From a virus, in the IMG/VR virus record IMGVR_UViG_3300021956_000027, positions 1-38,263 of that record: a stretch of 38,263 bases of DNA. One strand, given 5' to 3'. The notes under the pieces are model-generated. The model was not told the DNA's origin, did no database searches, and was given only the letters and a program-made list of their open reading frames with translations. The position numbers and the translations under genes are program-made. Positions 1 through 7,351 of this stretch are shown one piece after another. How positions within the stretch are numbered: position 1 is the stretch's first letter; each line of letters opens with the position of its first letter.

Positions 1-145
1 TCGCCATCGGTCTTCGCCGGCTGGTCGCCCTCGGGCTTCGCAGCCTTGGTCGCATCCGCGACTTGCTGCTCCTGCTCCTTCGGTGCCTGCTGCGTGTTCC
101 CATACAGCGCCTCGGCCGTCGCCGCGACACGGTCATGGGTGGGAG
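1..145. repeat. Terminal direct repeat, left copy (contig closure overlap)
   Basis: Bases 1-145 match 38119-38263 at every position but one (A at 127, C at 38245). The repeat lies inside the scaffold gene: the gene's start is only at this end and its body only at the other. It therefore reads as an assembly overlap showing that the genome closes, not as a packaged terminal repeat of known phage type. The closed length would be 38,118 bp. The mismatch changes one scaffold residue (Val here, Gly at the right end) and is either a population variant or a read error. Confidence 0.93.
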
Positions 146-200
146 ATGCCGGGATGCCGTTAGTTGGGGTTGCGGCTTCCGTCATCGTTGGGTCGGTCAT
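1..200 (-). CDS. Capsid scaffolding protein, N-terminal part (continues at 38263)
   Basis: This is the first part of a 238-residue protein whose remainder is at 37602-38263 across the contig junction. The start is the ATG at 200-198, preceded on the minus strand by AAGGAA at good spacing; the product begins MTDPTMTEAATPTNG. The N-terminal half is rich in Ala, Lys, Glu, Gln and Pro and looks disordered, as expected for scaffolding proteins that fill the procapsid. The gene sits directly upstream of the major capsid gene, the usual scaffold position in BPP-1-type podoviruses. Its first 41 bases overlap, out of frame, the end of the Bbp19-like gene. The role comes from gene order and composition; no catalytic motif for a head protease was seen. 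Confidence 0.75.
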   Translation of the reverse strand, partial: MTDPTMTEAATPTNGIPASPTHDRVAATAEALYGNTQQAPKEQEQQVADATKAAKPEGDQPAKTDG

Positions 201-504
201 TTGCCTGTTCCTTCATCATCACGGGGTAGTGTTCGGGACATAGCGCATGGATCTGCGCCAGCGTGCGAAGCCCGTAGTTCCTGTTGCCTTCCGCAAAAGC
301 CATTGCCATTGCGTTGGTGTTGAACGACGAGCGGAACACGCCTGCCTGGTCCAGCAATCGCCACACAATGCGGCGACCGCGCTTGTTTCCCATCAGCCAA
401 CGGATGTCTGATTCCTCCGATTCCCGCTCCAGGCGACCGCGCAAGTCCTTGTCAGACCTGTCGCGATCCTGTGACTTGATGTCAAGCGGGTCGTAGTTGG
501 TCAT
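160..504 (-). CDS. Bbp19-like phage protein
   Basis: A 114-aa protein with a charged N-terminus (DRDRSDKDLRGRLER) and a compact helical core containing WLMGNKRGRRIVWRLLD and FAEGNRNYGLRTLAQIHAL. These match my memory of the Bbp19-like family, named after Bordetella phage BPP-1, which is usually found between portal and capsid genes. Its biochemical role is not known to me; a head-assembly accessory is the natural inference. The start ATG (504-502) lies just past the stop of the upstream 86-aa gene with no clear Shine-Dalgarno, so translation is probably coupled. Its last 41 bases overlap the scaffold gene start. Confidence 0.8.
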   Translation of the reverse strand: MTNYDPLDIKSQDRDRSDKDLRGRLERESEESDIRWLMGNKRGRRIVWRLLDQAGVFRSSFNTNAMAMAFAEGNRNYGLRTLAQIHALCPEHYPVMMKEQANDRPNDDGSRNPN

Positions 505-505
505 T

Positions 506-766
506 TCAATAGAGTGCGACCATCAAGGTCGCGGTGGTGTTCGTCGAGTTGACGCGACGCAGGCGAACAGGGAGCAGCGTGCTGGCTGCAACGGTGAACT
601 GCACGACATCACCATTGTCAAGGACACCAGCGACAACTCCTGCGCCACCAACCCACAACGCACGGCACAGACCCGTCAGGTTCACGGTGTCGCTCTTGGT
701 CACGGTTTCCGCATAGTCGTAATTGATCGATGCGCTTGCGACTGCAATTCCAGTTGGTACTGCCAT
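506..766 (-). CDS. Short spike-base-like structural protein
   Basis: An 86-aa protein with an AAAGGAAC ribosome binding site. The body is short beta strands with the pattern CRALWVGGAGVVAG and, near the end, RVNSTNTTATLMVALY. This resembles the small spike base protein family first named from the Rhodobacter gene transfer agent (RCAP_rcc01079), which is common in tailed phages. It lies between a 350-aa beta-rich protein and the Bbp19-like gene, so the pair may form a capsid or vertex spike: the small protein as base and the long one as projection. The family is recalled from sequence pattern; the pairing is inference. Confidence 0.65.
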   Translation of the reverse strand: MAVPTGIAVASASINYDYAETVTKSDTVNLTGLCRALWVGGAGVVAGVLDNGDVVQFTVAASTLLPVRLRRVNSTNTTATLMVALY

Positions 767-781
767 GTTTGTTCCTTTCGA

Positions 782-1834
782 TCAGGACACCGCGACCTGA
801 TAGCCCTGAAGCGTGGTGACCTCGTTTGCGGTCGCCATCATCGTCTTGAACGCAAGCGTGAGATCGGTGGTGTAAGCAAGCGTCAGCGCCTGATATGCGG
901 TCGTGGCGGTGCCGTGTCCCGTGGCTGCCGCCGGGCTGGTCACGACGGTTCCCGTGCCGCGCGCCCACGCGATCTTGTTCACGTTGACCGTGGTGGTCGT
1001 GGTCAGGTTGCCGCTGTTGTACAGGTCGCTCGCGCCGTAACTGACCGACAGCACCTTGTTGTTCGCGCTGGAGGTGATGCTGAACAGGCCATTCGCCTCG
1101 ATGTTGCCGCCCGTGGTGAGCGTGTTGCCCTCCACGGTGAACGACGCAAGCGTGATGGTGTTCGTCGCAGCAGTCGAGCCAGCGGCGATGACCGCCGCGC
1201 TGCCGTACCACAACGTGCAGGTGTGCGTGCCGCTGCCGGCGCTGTCAAAGGTGAGGTCCGTGCCGCCAACCGTGCTGGCGACCGTGAACGAGTTCGCGCT
1301 CGTCACGCTCTTGACATAGAACACGCCGCCGCCCTGAAGTTGCGTCGGGAGCGTGCCGGTCGTGGTGAACTTGATCGCGTCACCAGCAACGCGACCATGC
1401 GCGGTGTAGTTCACGACGCCGGGGGTGCCGGCGGTGCAGGTGACCGTGCCAGCGACATACGGCAGGTTGATCGTGATCTTGGTTCCGCTGGTGTCAACAT
1501 CAAGCGCCGTGACGGGGTACACGCCGCTGACACCGTTGCCGCCCGTCCAGGTCACATAGACGCCCGTGTTGATGGCGGGCGTGATGATCGCCGCCGTGGT
1601 CAGGCCGTGCGCACCCGTGCCGTTCAGTCGCACGTTGCCGCTGTTGGAGTCGTAACTGCCGACAGCGCCAAACGTCGAGGCGACCGCGGTTGCGCTGACG
1701 CCAGCGAACGAGGTGAACGTCTTCGGGCTGAAGCGGTTGACGGTGCCATCGGGGTTGATGACGCCGACCGGGTTGTTGGAAGCATCGAACGCGATCAGTC
1801 CGTTGCTGCCGCGAAGGGAGTAACTGATTGGCAT
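782..1834 (-). CDS. Beta-rich virion protein with repeated AHG domains (capsid fibre or spike candidate)
   Basis: A 350-aa protein, almost entirely Thr/Ser/Gly/Val-rich beta sequence, with an AAGGAC ribosome binding site. After an N-terminal part (about 1-65) it has two related beta modules marked by GAHGL (about residue 73) and YTAHGRVAGDAIKFTTTG (about 150-170). The second continues with FYVKSVTSANSFTVAS, the pattern of a small domain widespread in phage surface proteins (FCCH-like). A C-terminal part (about 225-350) follows. There is no enzyme motif. Position between the ferritin-like gene and the spike-base-like gene, in the head-gene operon, points to an externally displayed head or spike protein. 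The exact attachment site is not visible. Confidence 0.6.
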   Translation of the reverse strand: MPISYSLRGSNGLIAFDASNNPVGVINPDGTVNRFSPKTFTSFAGVSATAVASTFGAVGSYDSNSGNVRLNGTGAHGLTTAAIITPAINTGVYVTWTGGNGVSGVYPVTALDVDTSGTKITINLPYVAGTVTCTAGTPGVVNYTAHGRVAGDAIKFTTTGTLPTQLQGGGVFYVKSVTSANSFTVASTVGGTDLTFDSAGSGTHTCTLWYGSAAVIAAGSTAATNTITLASFTVEGNTLTTGGNIEANGLFSITSSANNKVLSVSYGASDLYNSGNLTTTTTVNVNKIAWARGTGTVVTSPAAATGHGTATTAYQALTLAYTTDLTLAFKTMMATANEVTTLQGYQVAVS

Positions 1835-1848
1835 GGTGTGTGTCCTTG

Positions 1849-2280
1849 TTAGGCGAGTCGGTTCAGCTTGTACAGCGCGCTGGCAAGCAGCGTCGCGATG
1901 CCGTCGATCTCGTTCTGAATGTGCGTTTCATTGCCCATTGCCGTGCGGGCAGTCTCGATGTACTCGTACAGCGACTGCACATCACCGACGCAATCGCCGC
2001 CGAGCGTGAACTGCCCGCCACGGAACGTGAGCGGAGTCCCGGTGCAGCCGATGTACGCCTCGGCGAGCGCGTCCACGGCGTCAGCCAGCTCGTTGTACAT
2101 GTCGAGCGCCTTGTGCTTGGCAAACGAACCCGGACCCGTCACCATCAGGTGGTGCATGTGGATCACGGTCACGCCGTGCAGAAGGCGGGTGATGAACTCG
2201 GACGCCGCGCTGGCGTCGCCCTTGTCGCTCTCGTACAGAAGCGACGCGGCCTTGGGCTTGGCGTTGGGGTACATGCTCAT
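1849..2280 (-). CDS. Ferritin-like four-helix phage protein (DUF5856-like)
   Basis: A 143-aa all-helical protein from ATG 2280; an in-frame TTG two codons upstream is possible, but GAGG is better spaced for the ATG. Residues about 25-85 contain FITRLLHGVTVIHMHHL and KHKALDMYNELADAVDALAE. This is the long-helix layout with spaced His and Glu/Asp seen in Dps- and ferritin-like proteins, and it matches my memory of the phage family DUF5856. It lies immediately after the portal gene (4-bp stop/start overlap region) in the late operon, so a virion or head-assembly role is plausible. Metal binding or iron storage is not shown. A purely structural helical bundle is the alternative. Confidence 0.65.
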   Translation of the reverse strand: MSMYPNAKPKAASLLYESDKGDASAASEFITRLLHGVTVIHMHHLMVTGPGSFAKHKALDMYNELADAVDALAEAYIGCTGTPLTFRGGQFTLGGDCVGDVQSLYEYIETARTAMGNETHIQNEIDGIATLLASALYKLNRLA

Positions 2281-2282
2281 GG

Positions 2283-4001
2283 TCAAACCTCGATGGGTGA
2301 AGGTGATCCGTAACCGGAGAACTGGTTCATCATGTCGGACAGCGCGTTGGGCTGCTGACCACCAGTCGGCGCCTGCGCCAGGTTGCGCACGGTCTGCGAG
2401 TTCTGCTGCATGGCCTGCGCCTGCGCCTGCGCCGCCTGCGCCTTGGCACGCGCATCGCGCACCACGGCGACCTGCTTGTCAGCGATGATGAGGCTGGGAT
2501 CGACGCCGAGCATGTCGCTGTAGGCGTCCGCCCATTGATCCGCATCGAACTTGTCCAGCACGTCGGGCTTGAAGCGCGCGACCATGCCGAGGTTGCCGAC
2601 GAACCTATCAACGCTGTTCGTGCCAATCGCGCGCTGCGCCTGCGCCAGCATGCTGACGAACTCAATCGACAGGTCCATGCCATGCAGTTCGGGTGGCGCC
2701 GGCGGCAGCGCGCCGATCTCAATCATGTGCTGGAATGTGATGTCAACCAGCGGATCCAGCAGTTCGTTGTGCAGGCGCTCGATGACGGGGCCAAGCATGA
2801 GCAGCTTCTCCTCATGCCGTTCCGCCACCTCGGTCGCGGTCATCCGCGTGTCCGTCGCGTTCGCCAGCATCAGGAACAGGTCGGCGTAGAACGCGCCACG
2901 GACGCGCTCGCGGCAATCCTGAATGTCCATCAGCAGGTGCTGGAGGTTCAGGTTTACGTCGAATGCCGTCCGGATGGGCGCCGTCGCGTTGTCCACGAAG
3001 GTGATTCCACCCGGAAGCGTGTCAACGTCCCTGTTCTTGTAGGCCGTCGGGATTTGCAGCGGCGGCTTTGTCTGGTAGTCGATGACCTGCGCCTTTCGCA
3101 ACTGCTCATGCTGAAGCTGCTTGACATCGCCGAGCGCCTCCATGCCAGGACTGTTGCCATAAATGTCGCCGCCAGCCAGCGCCCAGCGCGGGACCACGCA
3201 CGGGAATTGCCTGTAGCCGCCGACGCGCAGGAACTTGCCAGCCTCGCCACCGATCTCAAAGTAGTACGAACCCCACGGCATGTTCTTCGCGTCGCGCTTC
3301 GACATGTCGCGGTCAGCGCGCGGCTCGATTGCGTGGATGAGCGGGATCCATGTGTCGAGGCTTCCGCGCTCGTACATGTGCTTCACGCTGTTGGAGCAAT
3401 TCTCCAGCCCGAACTCCTTGACAATCTCGCCCACCGTCTTCTCAAACTCGCGGTAAAGCGTGCAGACGCGACCCTGATAGTCGTGCGCAATGCAATACTC
3501 GCCAGTCGTGACCGGGTAGTGGTGGATGACGTTCTTGAAGTCGGGCAGCACAATCGAGCCGGCGGTGCCGAACGCACCCAGCTCCTCGTACATCTGATGC
3601 AGCGTGCGGTAGGTGTTGCTCTTCGCGAACACGACCAGCATGCGCTTGGTCACATCATCAAGCCACAACTTGACGGGCTGGTACTTGTTCAGGTCCGGGT
3701 CGGGCGTAGCCAGCCGAAACCACGGACGCGCGGGGCTGGTCGCGCCAGCCATCATGCCCGCGCCGAGCGTGCGCAGCGCGCGCGTACCCGTGTTGTCGTA
3801 GATGCTGTTGTGGCGGCGCCAACCCTTGTCGCGATCCTGCCTGAAATAACGACCGTTTCGCGGCAGCAGGAAGGTGGTGATCTCCTGCCAATGCGCCCAC
3901 CAGGTCGCGCGCTCGCTCTTCAACTGACCCCACCGGGTGAACAGCCGGTCGCGCGTTGGCGCGTCGGGGTACGAGTTGGCGTCGCCTGTGTATTGGCTCA
4001 T
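2283..4001 (-). CDS. Portal protein (podovirus head-to-tail connector)
   Basis: A 572-aa protein of the podovirus-type head-to-tail connector family. It forms the dodecameric ring at the unique capsid vertex through which DNA enters and leaves. The N-terminus has the family pattern of a helical region with WGQLKSERATWWAHWQEI and FLLPRNGRYF, then IYDNTGTRALRTLGAGMM. Length fits the usual 500-750 range. The C-terminal about 60 residues are low-complexity (AKAQAAQAQAQAMQQ), probably a crown extension. It follows the terminase block and precedes the head genes, the standard order. The upstream Shine-Dalgarno is weak (GGCGG). Confidence 0.93.
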   Translation of the reverse strand: MSQYTGDANSYPDAPTRDRLFTRWGQLKSERATWWAHWQEITTFLLPRNGRYFRQDRDKGWRRHNSIYDNTGTRALRTLGAGMMAGATSPARPWFRLATPDPDLNKYQPVKLWLDDVTKRMLVVFAKSNTYRTLHQMYEELGAFGTAGSIVLPDFKNVIHHYPVTTGEYCIAHDYQGRVCTLYREFEKTVGEIVKEFGLENCSNSVKHMYERGSLDTWIPLIHAIEPRADRDMSKRDAKNMPWGSYYFEIGGEAGKFLRVGGYRQFPCVVPRWALAGGDIYGNSPGMEALGDVKQLQHEQLRKAQVIDYQTKPPLQIPTAYKNRDVDTLPGGITFVDNATAPIRTAFDVNLNLQHLLMDIQDCRERVRGAFYADLFLMLANATDTRMTATEVAERHEEKLLMLGPVIERLHNELLDPLVDITFQHMIEIGALPPAPPELHGMDLSIEFVSMLAQAQRAIGTNSVDRFVGNLGMVARFKPDVLDKFDADQWADAYSDMLGVDPSLIIADKQVAVVRDARAKAQAAQAQAQAMQQNSQTVRNLAQAPTGGQQPNALSDMMNQFSGYGSPSPIEV

Positions 4002-4004
4002 CGG

Positions 4005-4412
4005 TTAGCCGCCAAGCAGCGAGGATCCACCGAGCGAGGATGCCGCCGTGCTTGCGCCACCGGGACCAGTCAGCATCGTGCTGCTCGGTCCACCACCAGC
4101 GTTCGCCTGCGCGCTCGACATGATCGCGCCGACATCAGGCGAGCGGCGGTTGACAGCTGCCTCGCGCTGGCGGCTCGCCTCTTCCGAGGCGTTCGCGCGC
4201 GCCATTGCCTGGTTCTGCTGGCGCTGCTGCGCAGCCATCGCGGCCTTCTGCTGCTGGTTGCCAGCGATGCCGAGTCCAAGGGATGCGGCGCCACCAGCGG
4301 CGCCGGCAATCGCCGAAGTCGCCAGCGCACCAACGGTTGCAATCGCTTCCGCGCTCGCCGTGGCGGCGGCAGAACCAAGGATCGCGGCACCGAGACTAGA
4401 GAAGAATGGCAT
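4005..4412 (-). CDS. Small Ala/Gly/Gln-rich virion-associated protein
   Basis: A 135-aa protein with an Ala/Gly-rich hydrophobic first third (LGAAILGSAAATASAEAIA, then AGAAGGAASLGLGIAGN), a Gln/Arg/Ala-rich helix (QQKAAMAAQQRQQNQA) and a Ser/Gly tail ending GGSSLLGG. This composition is common for short ejected or membrane-interacting proteins encoded near podovirus portals; a 256-aa protein at 31588-32358 has similar composition. The start overlaps the stop of the GNAT gene (TAATG), so translation is coupled. No enzyme motif is visible and the function is unassigned. Confidence 0.65.
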   Translation of the reverse strand: MPFFSSLGAAILGSAAATASAEAIATVGALATSAIAGAAGGAASLGLGIAGNQQQKAAMAAQQRQQNQAMARANASEEASRQREAAVNRRSPDVGAIMSSAQANAGGGPSSTMLTGPGGASTAASSLGGSSLLGG

Positions 4413-4870
4413 TAGCGTGTCTCCTTCGTGTAGGTTCGCTCGCTTTGTGCGTAGCCCATCCTGCGCAACATATTAGCAACGCGCTCCGATTCCCCATTAT
4501 TCAGCGATGACATTGCAATGATTTGCGCACCGTGGTTGATTGCCCACGCTTCGTATTCCTTGACCAGCCTCACCGCGACCGTGGTGCCGCGCGCCTCGGG
4601 CTGCACCCACCATGCCAGTTCGGCGGCCATCACGGTGGACGGCGCGAACCACGGCGCGGTCAATGTTCCGACGAGCATGCCGACCACCCGACCGTCAATC
4701 TCGGCGACCAGCATTGCCACCGCATCACCCAGCGACACCAGGTCTGCCACCCGTTGCGCCAACTGCTCGTCCGTGATGGACATGAAGATCGGATGATTGC
4801 CGTACTGGATGAACTCGCGCGCCATCGCGACGAGCGCGGGCGTGTCCTCAATCGTTGCGTGGCGGATCAT
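4412..4870 (-). CDS. GNAT-family N-acetyltransferase
   Basis: A 152-aa protein of the GCN5-related acetyltransferase fold, which transfers acetyl from acetyl-CoA to an amine. Visible elements are the N-terminal IRHATIEDTPALVAMAREF, a central strand MLVAEIDGRVVGMLVG, and the core ELAWWVQPEARGTTVAVRLV. In the last the usual R/Q-x-x-G-x-G/A acetyl-CoA loop appears as EARGTTVAV. The fold ends with a helix and AINHGAQIIAMSSL. ATG 4870 overlaps the TerL stop (ATGA) and the gene's own stop overlaps the next start, so it is embedded in the packaging operon. The open frame continues upstream to 5161, but that part lies antiparallel to no known domain and inside TerL. The substrate is unknown. Confidence 0.85.
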   Translation of the reverse strand: MIRHATIEDTPALVAMAREFIQYGNHPIFMSITDEQLAQRVADLVSLGDAVAMLVAEIDGRVVGMLVGTLTAPWFAPSTVMAAELAWWVQPEARGTTVAVRLVKEYEAWAINHGAQIIAMSSLNNGESERVANMLRRMGYAQSERTYTKETR

Positions 4871-6195
4871 TTGTTCATCCTCGTATACGGGTCGTACTCG
4901 TCGGCTGTCCTGCGCACCAGCCGCTCGCGTACTTCGCGTGGCATCTGCTTGCGCACGGGATACGCAAACGTCAGCGCCAGCGCATCGGCGATGTCGGGCG
5001 ACGCGCCACCCTGTAGCCGCTTCTTGATATCGTCCTTCGGCTCCAGCACCTTGCGCCCGACCTGGTCGAACCAGTAGATGGGCGTGGACAGTTCCGCCTT
5101 CAACGCCGTCACGTTGGGGATCGCGCCGCCCTGTGCCAGCCATTCGCGCATCGCCCACCACATCTCGGTGCGACGGTTCACGAACTGGTCGGGCTGCACA
5201 GCCTTGCCGCCGAATGGCACCTCGATTACGTCGTACTCCAATTGGCGCAACCTGTCGATCACACCAGCACCCGCGCCCGCGTCGATGAACACCGCGTCGG
5301 GATCGTGCTGCTCAATCAGGTTGGCGACGCGCGCAGCCAGCTCCATGTTGTCGATGCCGCGATAGACCTCGGGCGTGAACGCCTGCAACCCCCGCCGGCG
5401 GATCACCACGCTGCGGTCATCGCCGAATCGCGCCGGATCCACCCCGACGATGAGCGGGGTTTCCATCACATCCTTGTCTGTGTACACGCGCTGCGCCGCC
5501 GCCTCGACCTCGGACAGACCGATCAACTGATCGTCGCCGGCTGCGCTGAAGTCGCACAGGTATTCGCGAGCAAACGCCTGGTCAGGCATGTCGCGCTTCA
5601 GGCGCTCGACCTCGTCCGCCTCGATGGCGTGCGTGTCGTACACGGTGTAGCGCGCTGCGTGCCAATCCGGCAATCCCGTCGCACGGAAATACAGTTCGCT
5701 GAACAGGTTGAGGCCCGCCGGCGTGCCGATGAACATCGCCCAGCCACGGCGGTCGGACAACGCGGGCTGCACGATGTCGTTCCAAACCTCGGGCTTGATC
5801 TGCGCGACCTCGTCAATCACGACGCCGTCGAGCCGCACGCCGCGCATGGCATCCGGGTTGTCGCCGCCGAAGATGCGGATGGTCGATCCGTTGTGCCTGA
5901 AATGCACGGACAGGTCGCCCTCGTTGATGTCAACACCGCCCGATGACAGCAGCGGGATCAGTTTCTGTTTTAGACGCGCCCAGGCAATTGCCTTGCCCTG
6001 CTTTAGCAAGGGGGCGATGTACACAAACAACCCGAGTTCCCGCTGGCAACGCAATGCCTTGTCGATCAATTCCATCAGCGCCAGTTCCGTCTTGCCGGCG
6101 CGACGGTGCAGCGCCAGCACGGTGAACCGCCGCTTGCGCTGATGGCATTCGCGCTGCCACGGACGCGGGGAATAGTCAAGACCTATCGCTGTCAT
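4867..6195 (-). CDS. terL: Terminase large subunit (packaging ATPase/nuclease)
   Basis: A 442-aa packaging motor. ATPase domain: Walker A LHRRAGKTELA near residue 30, Walker B GVVIDEVA near 125, and coupling motif GTPAG near 160. Nuclease domain (RNase H-like): VGVDPARFGDD near 250, VFIDAGAGAG near 300, and a C-terminal SPDIADALAL near 410 supplying the last acidic residue. It cuts concatemers and pumps DNA through the portal. The start overlaps TerS by 20 bases and its stop overlaps the GNAT start. Full length for the family. The packaging type (cos or headful) cannot be read here. Confidence 0.96.
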   Translation of the reverse strand: MTAIGLDYSPRPWQRECHQRKRRFTVLALHRRAGKTELALMELIDKALRCQRELGLFVYIAPLLKQGKAIAWARLKQKLIPLLSSGGVDINEGDLSVHFRHNGSTIRIFGGDNPDAMRGVRLDGVVIDEVAQIKPEVWNDIVQPALSDRRGWAMFIGTPAGLNLFSELYFRATGLPDWHAARYTVYDTHAIEADEVERLKRDMPDQAFAREYLCDFSAAGDDQLIGLSEVEAAAQRVYTDKDVMETPLIVGVDPARFGDDRSVVIRRRGLQAFTPEVYRGIDNMELAARVANLIEQHDPDAVFIDAGAGAGVIDRLRQLEYDVIEVPFGGKAVQPDQFVNRRTEMWWAMREWLAQGGAIPNVTALKAELSTPIYWFDQVGRKVLEPKDDIKKRLQGGASPDIADALALTFAYPVRKQMPREVRERLVRRTADEYDPYTRMNK

Positions 6196-6667
6196 CAGGC
6201 GGCACTCCCGTCACCACGGAGATTGACACACCGCCGGAATGCTCGACAGCGGCGCGAGTCCCGTACTTGGCTGGGTTCCAGCAAGCGAGCAGCTTCAGGC
6301 GCGTGTCCACGCGAAGGCGATGCCATTGCACCGCACCCGGATCTATGCGCGTGTTCCCGGCTGCGTCCGTGTAAGTCATCGGCATCGACTCGGCAAGGCG
6401 CGCCGTGTCCTCGGCAATGACATCGCAGCCTCTATCGCGCGCGCGCGCGAGGCGTTCGGCAAATTGCTTGTCCTTCTCCGCCCAATCGTAAACCGTTGTC
6501 CTGCCTGCCTTGCCTGGAATCCTGCACCATTCCGTGAGCGGCTTGCCCTGTGCGATCCATTCGCAGACTTCGTCGGCGAGGGCGGCGGGGACAGGGGCAG
6601 GCGGTCGGCCGCGCTTGCGTGCGGGCGTTGCTACTTGGATCGCTTTTTCCGCAGGATCAGGTGCCAC
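6176..6667 (-). CDS. terS: Terminase small subunit
   Basis: A 163-aa DNA-recognition subunit of the packaging enzyme. After a basic, Pro-rich N-terminus (ARKRGRPPAPVP) comes a helix-turn-helix with EWIAQGKPLTEWCRIP and RTTVYDWAEKDKQFAERL, the pattern of the phage small terminase (homeodomain-like) family. It then has a helical oligomerisation region ending WNPAKYG. The start is GTG at 6667, well spaced from AGAGGA. The first 37 bases overlap the end of the 56-aa gene upstream and the last 20 overlap TerL, so the three are translationally linked. Confidence 0.93.
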   Translation of the reverse strand: MAPDPAEKAIQVATPARKRGRPPAPVPAALADEVCEWIAQGKPLTEWCRIPGKAGRTTVYDWAEKDKQFAERLARARDRGCDVIAEDTARLAESMPMTYTDAAGNTRIDPGAVQWHRLRVDTRLKLLACWNPAKYGTRAAVEHSGGVSISVVTGVPPDDSDRS

Positions 6668-6801
6668 GGGGTTTTCCTCTTGGTGTCTGCCTTGTTGAAC
6701 TCGCGCGCGACGGATTGCGGCACTCCGACCTTCTTGGCGAAGGCGGGGTTGTGGGCGGCGGCTGCCATGAGGCGCGCCTGTGCTTCGGACCTACTTGGCA
6801 T
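6631..6801 (-). CDS. Small basic phage protein (56 aa)
   Basis: A 56-aa protein, MPSRSEAQARLM then AAAAHNPAFAKKVGVPQSV, ending in a Lys/Arg-rich tail (LILRKKRSK). The pattern of Ser-x-x-Gln, AHNP-FAKK-GVPQSV and a basic tail is a recurring small phage protein of unknown function, often found near terminase or capsid genes; this is recalled, not searched. Its start lies inside the end of the 94-aa gene and its end overlaps TerS by 37 bases. A nucleic-acid-binding role would fit the charge but is inference. Confidence 0.8.
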   Translation of the reverse strand: MPSRSEAQARLMAAAAHNPAFAKKVGVPQSVAREFNKADTKRKTPWHLILRKKRSK

Positions 6802-7075
6802 CGTCATCATCCTCCATCTCGGTGTGGACTATGGCGGGCGTTCCTGTTCCGCGCCAGTTCCCTTCCAAGGTGGAGGCAATGTATTCCCGTGCATCGAGGT
6901 CGGACATCCCGAGTTTGCAGTAATGCGCGACGAGTTTGGAATAGTCGTAGGCGATGACAGCGACCTGTCCTGGTCGCCTGAACGTGCCGATGATGGCGGC
7001 TTCCGCTCCGGGGATCACAAGGGTGCGATCCATCACGGGTTCCTGCATGGGACCGTATCGGCTGCGCCTGCTCAT
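6791..7075 (-). CDS. Hypothetical protein (94 aa)
   Basis: A 94-aa protein of unknown family, beginning MSRRSRYGPMQEPVMD, with beta-type stretches (RTLVIPGAEAAIIGTF, GQVAVIAYDYSKL) and a helical half (SDLDAREYIASTLEGNW), ending in an acidic tail EMEDDDDAK. AAAGGA lies upstream of ATG 7075. It follows the probable regulator by 3 bases and overlaps the 56-aa gene by 11, so it belongs to the start of the late operon. No function is proposed. Confidence 0.75.
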   Translation of the reverse strand: MSRRSRYGPMQEPVMDRTLVIPGAEAAIIGTFRRPGQVAVIAYDYSKLVAHYCKLGMSDLDAREYIASTLEGNWRGTGTPAIVHTEMEDDDDAK

Positions 7076-7078
7076 GGG

Positions 7079-7351
7079 TCAATCCTTTGCGGGCGCACGG
7101 GCTGGGACCATGACGAGGTCGAAGCCGGCAAGCCTTGCCAATTGGATGGCGGTTTGCAGGGACGGCACGCGCTTGCCTGTTGCCTTGTCTGCGTCGGCGA
7201 GAAGGCATTCGGCGGAATGCACGGAACACAGGTCGCGGGCGTTCGCGAGGCGCACGAATGCGTACCGCGACACGTTGTGCTGCGCGAGCTGCTTGCGCAT
7301 CGCGGCCTTCCATGCCGCAGGGGTGTCGAGTTGGGTGGGGGTACTACTCAT
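7079..7351 (-). CDS. Probable helix-turn-helix regulator at the head of the late operon
   Basis: A 90-aa protein from ATG 7351. A TTG at 7369 and an ATG at 7300 (with GGAAGG in front) are alternative starts. The pattern AMRKQLAQHNVSRYAFVRLA, then a Cys/His stretch (DLCSVHSAECLLAD) and PSLQTAIQLARLAGFDLVMV, resembles Xre/Cro-type DNA-binding folds, where the last part is a conserved helix pair plus strand. It is the first gene after the terminator that closes the early region and sits upstream of TerS. A late-gene activator or repressor is therefore the natural guess, but DNA contacts are not proven. Confidence 0.6.
   Translation of the reverse strand: MSSTPTQLDTPAAWKAAMRKQLAQHNVSRYAFVRLANARDLCSVHSAECLLADADKATGKRVPSLQTAIQLARLAGFDLVMVPARAPAKD

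Noticed and set aside
1-145. Short packaged direct terminal repeat
   Set aside because: The repeat interrupts the scaffold gene, and the two ends join to give an intact frame; an assembly overlap explains it better.
497-1852. 451-codon plus-strand frame opposite the 350-aa structural gene
   Set aside because: Repetitive Arg/Asp/Val composition typical of an antisense frame, with no ribosome binding site; the minus-strand gene has one.
2535-4415. 626-codon plus-strand frame opposite the portal gene
   Set aside because: Antisense shadow of GC-rich coding DNA; the product is Arg/Val/His-rich with no domain and lies exactly over the portal and the gene upstream of it.
4871-5161. N-terminal extension of the GNAT protein
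   Set aside because: This part overlaps TerL in another frame and lacks any conserved pattern, while ATG 4870 gives a normal GNAT length and an ATGA coupling.
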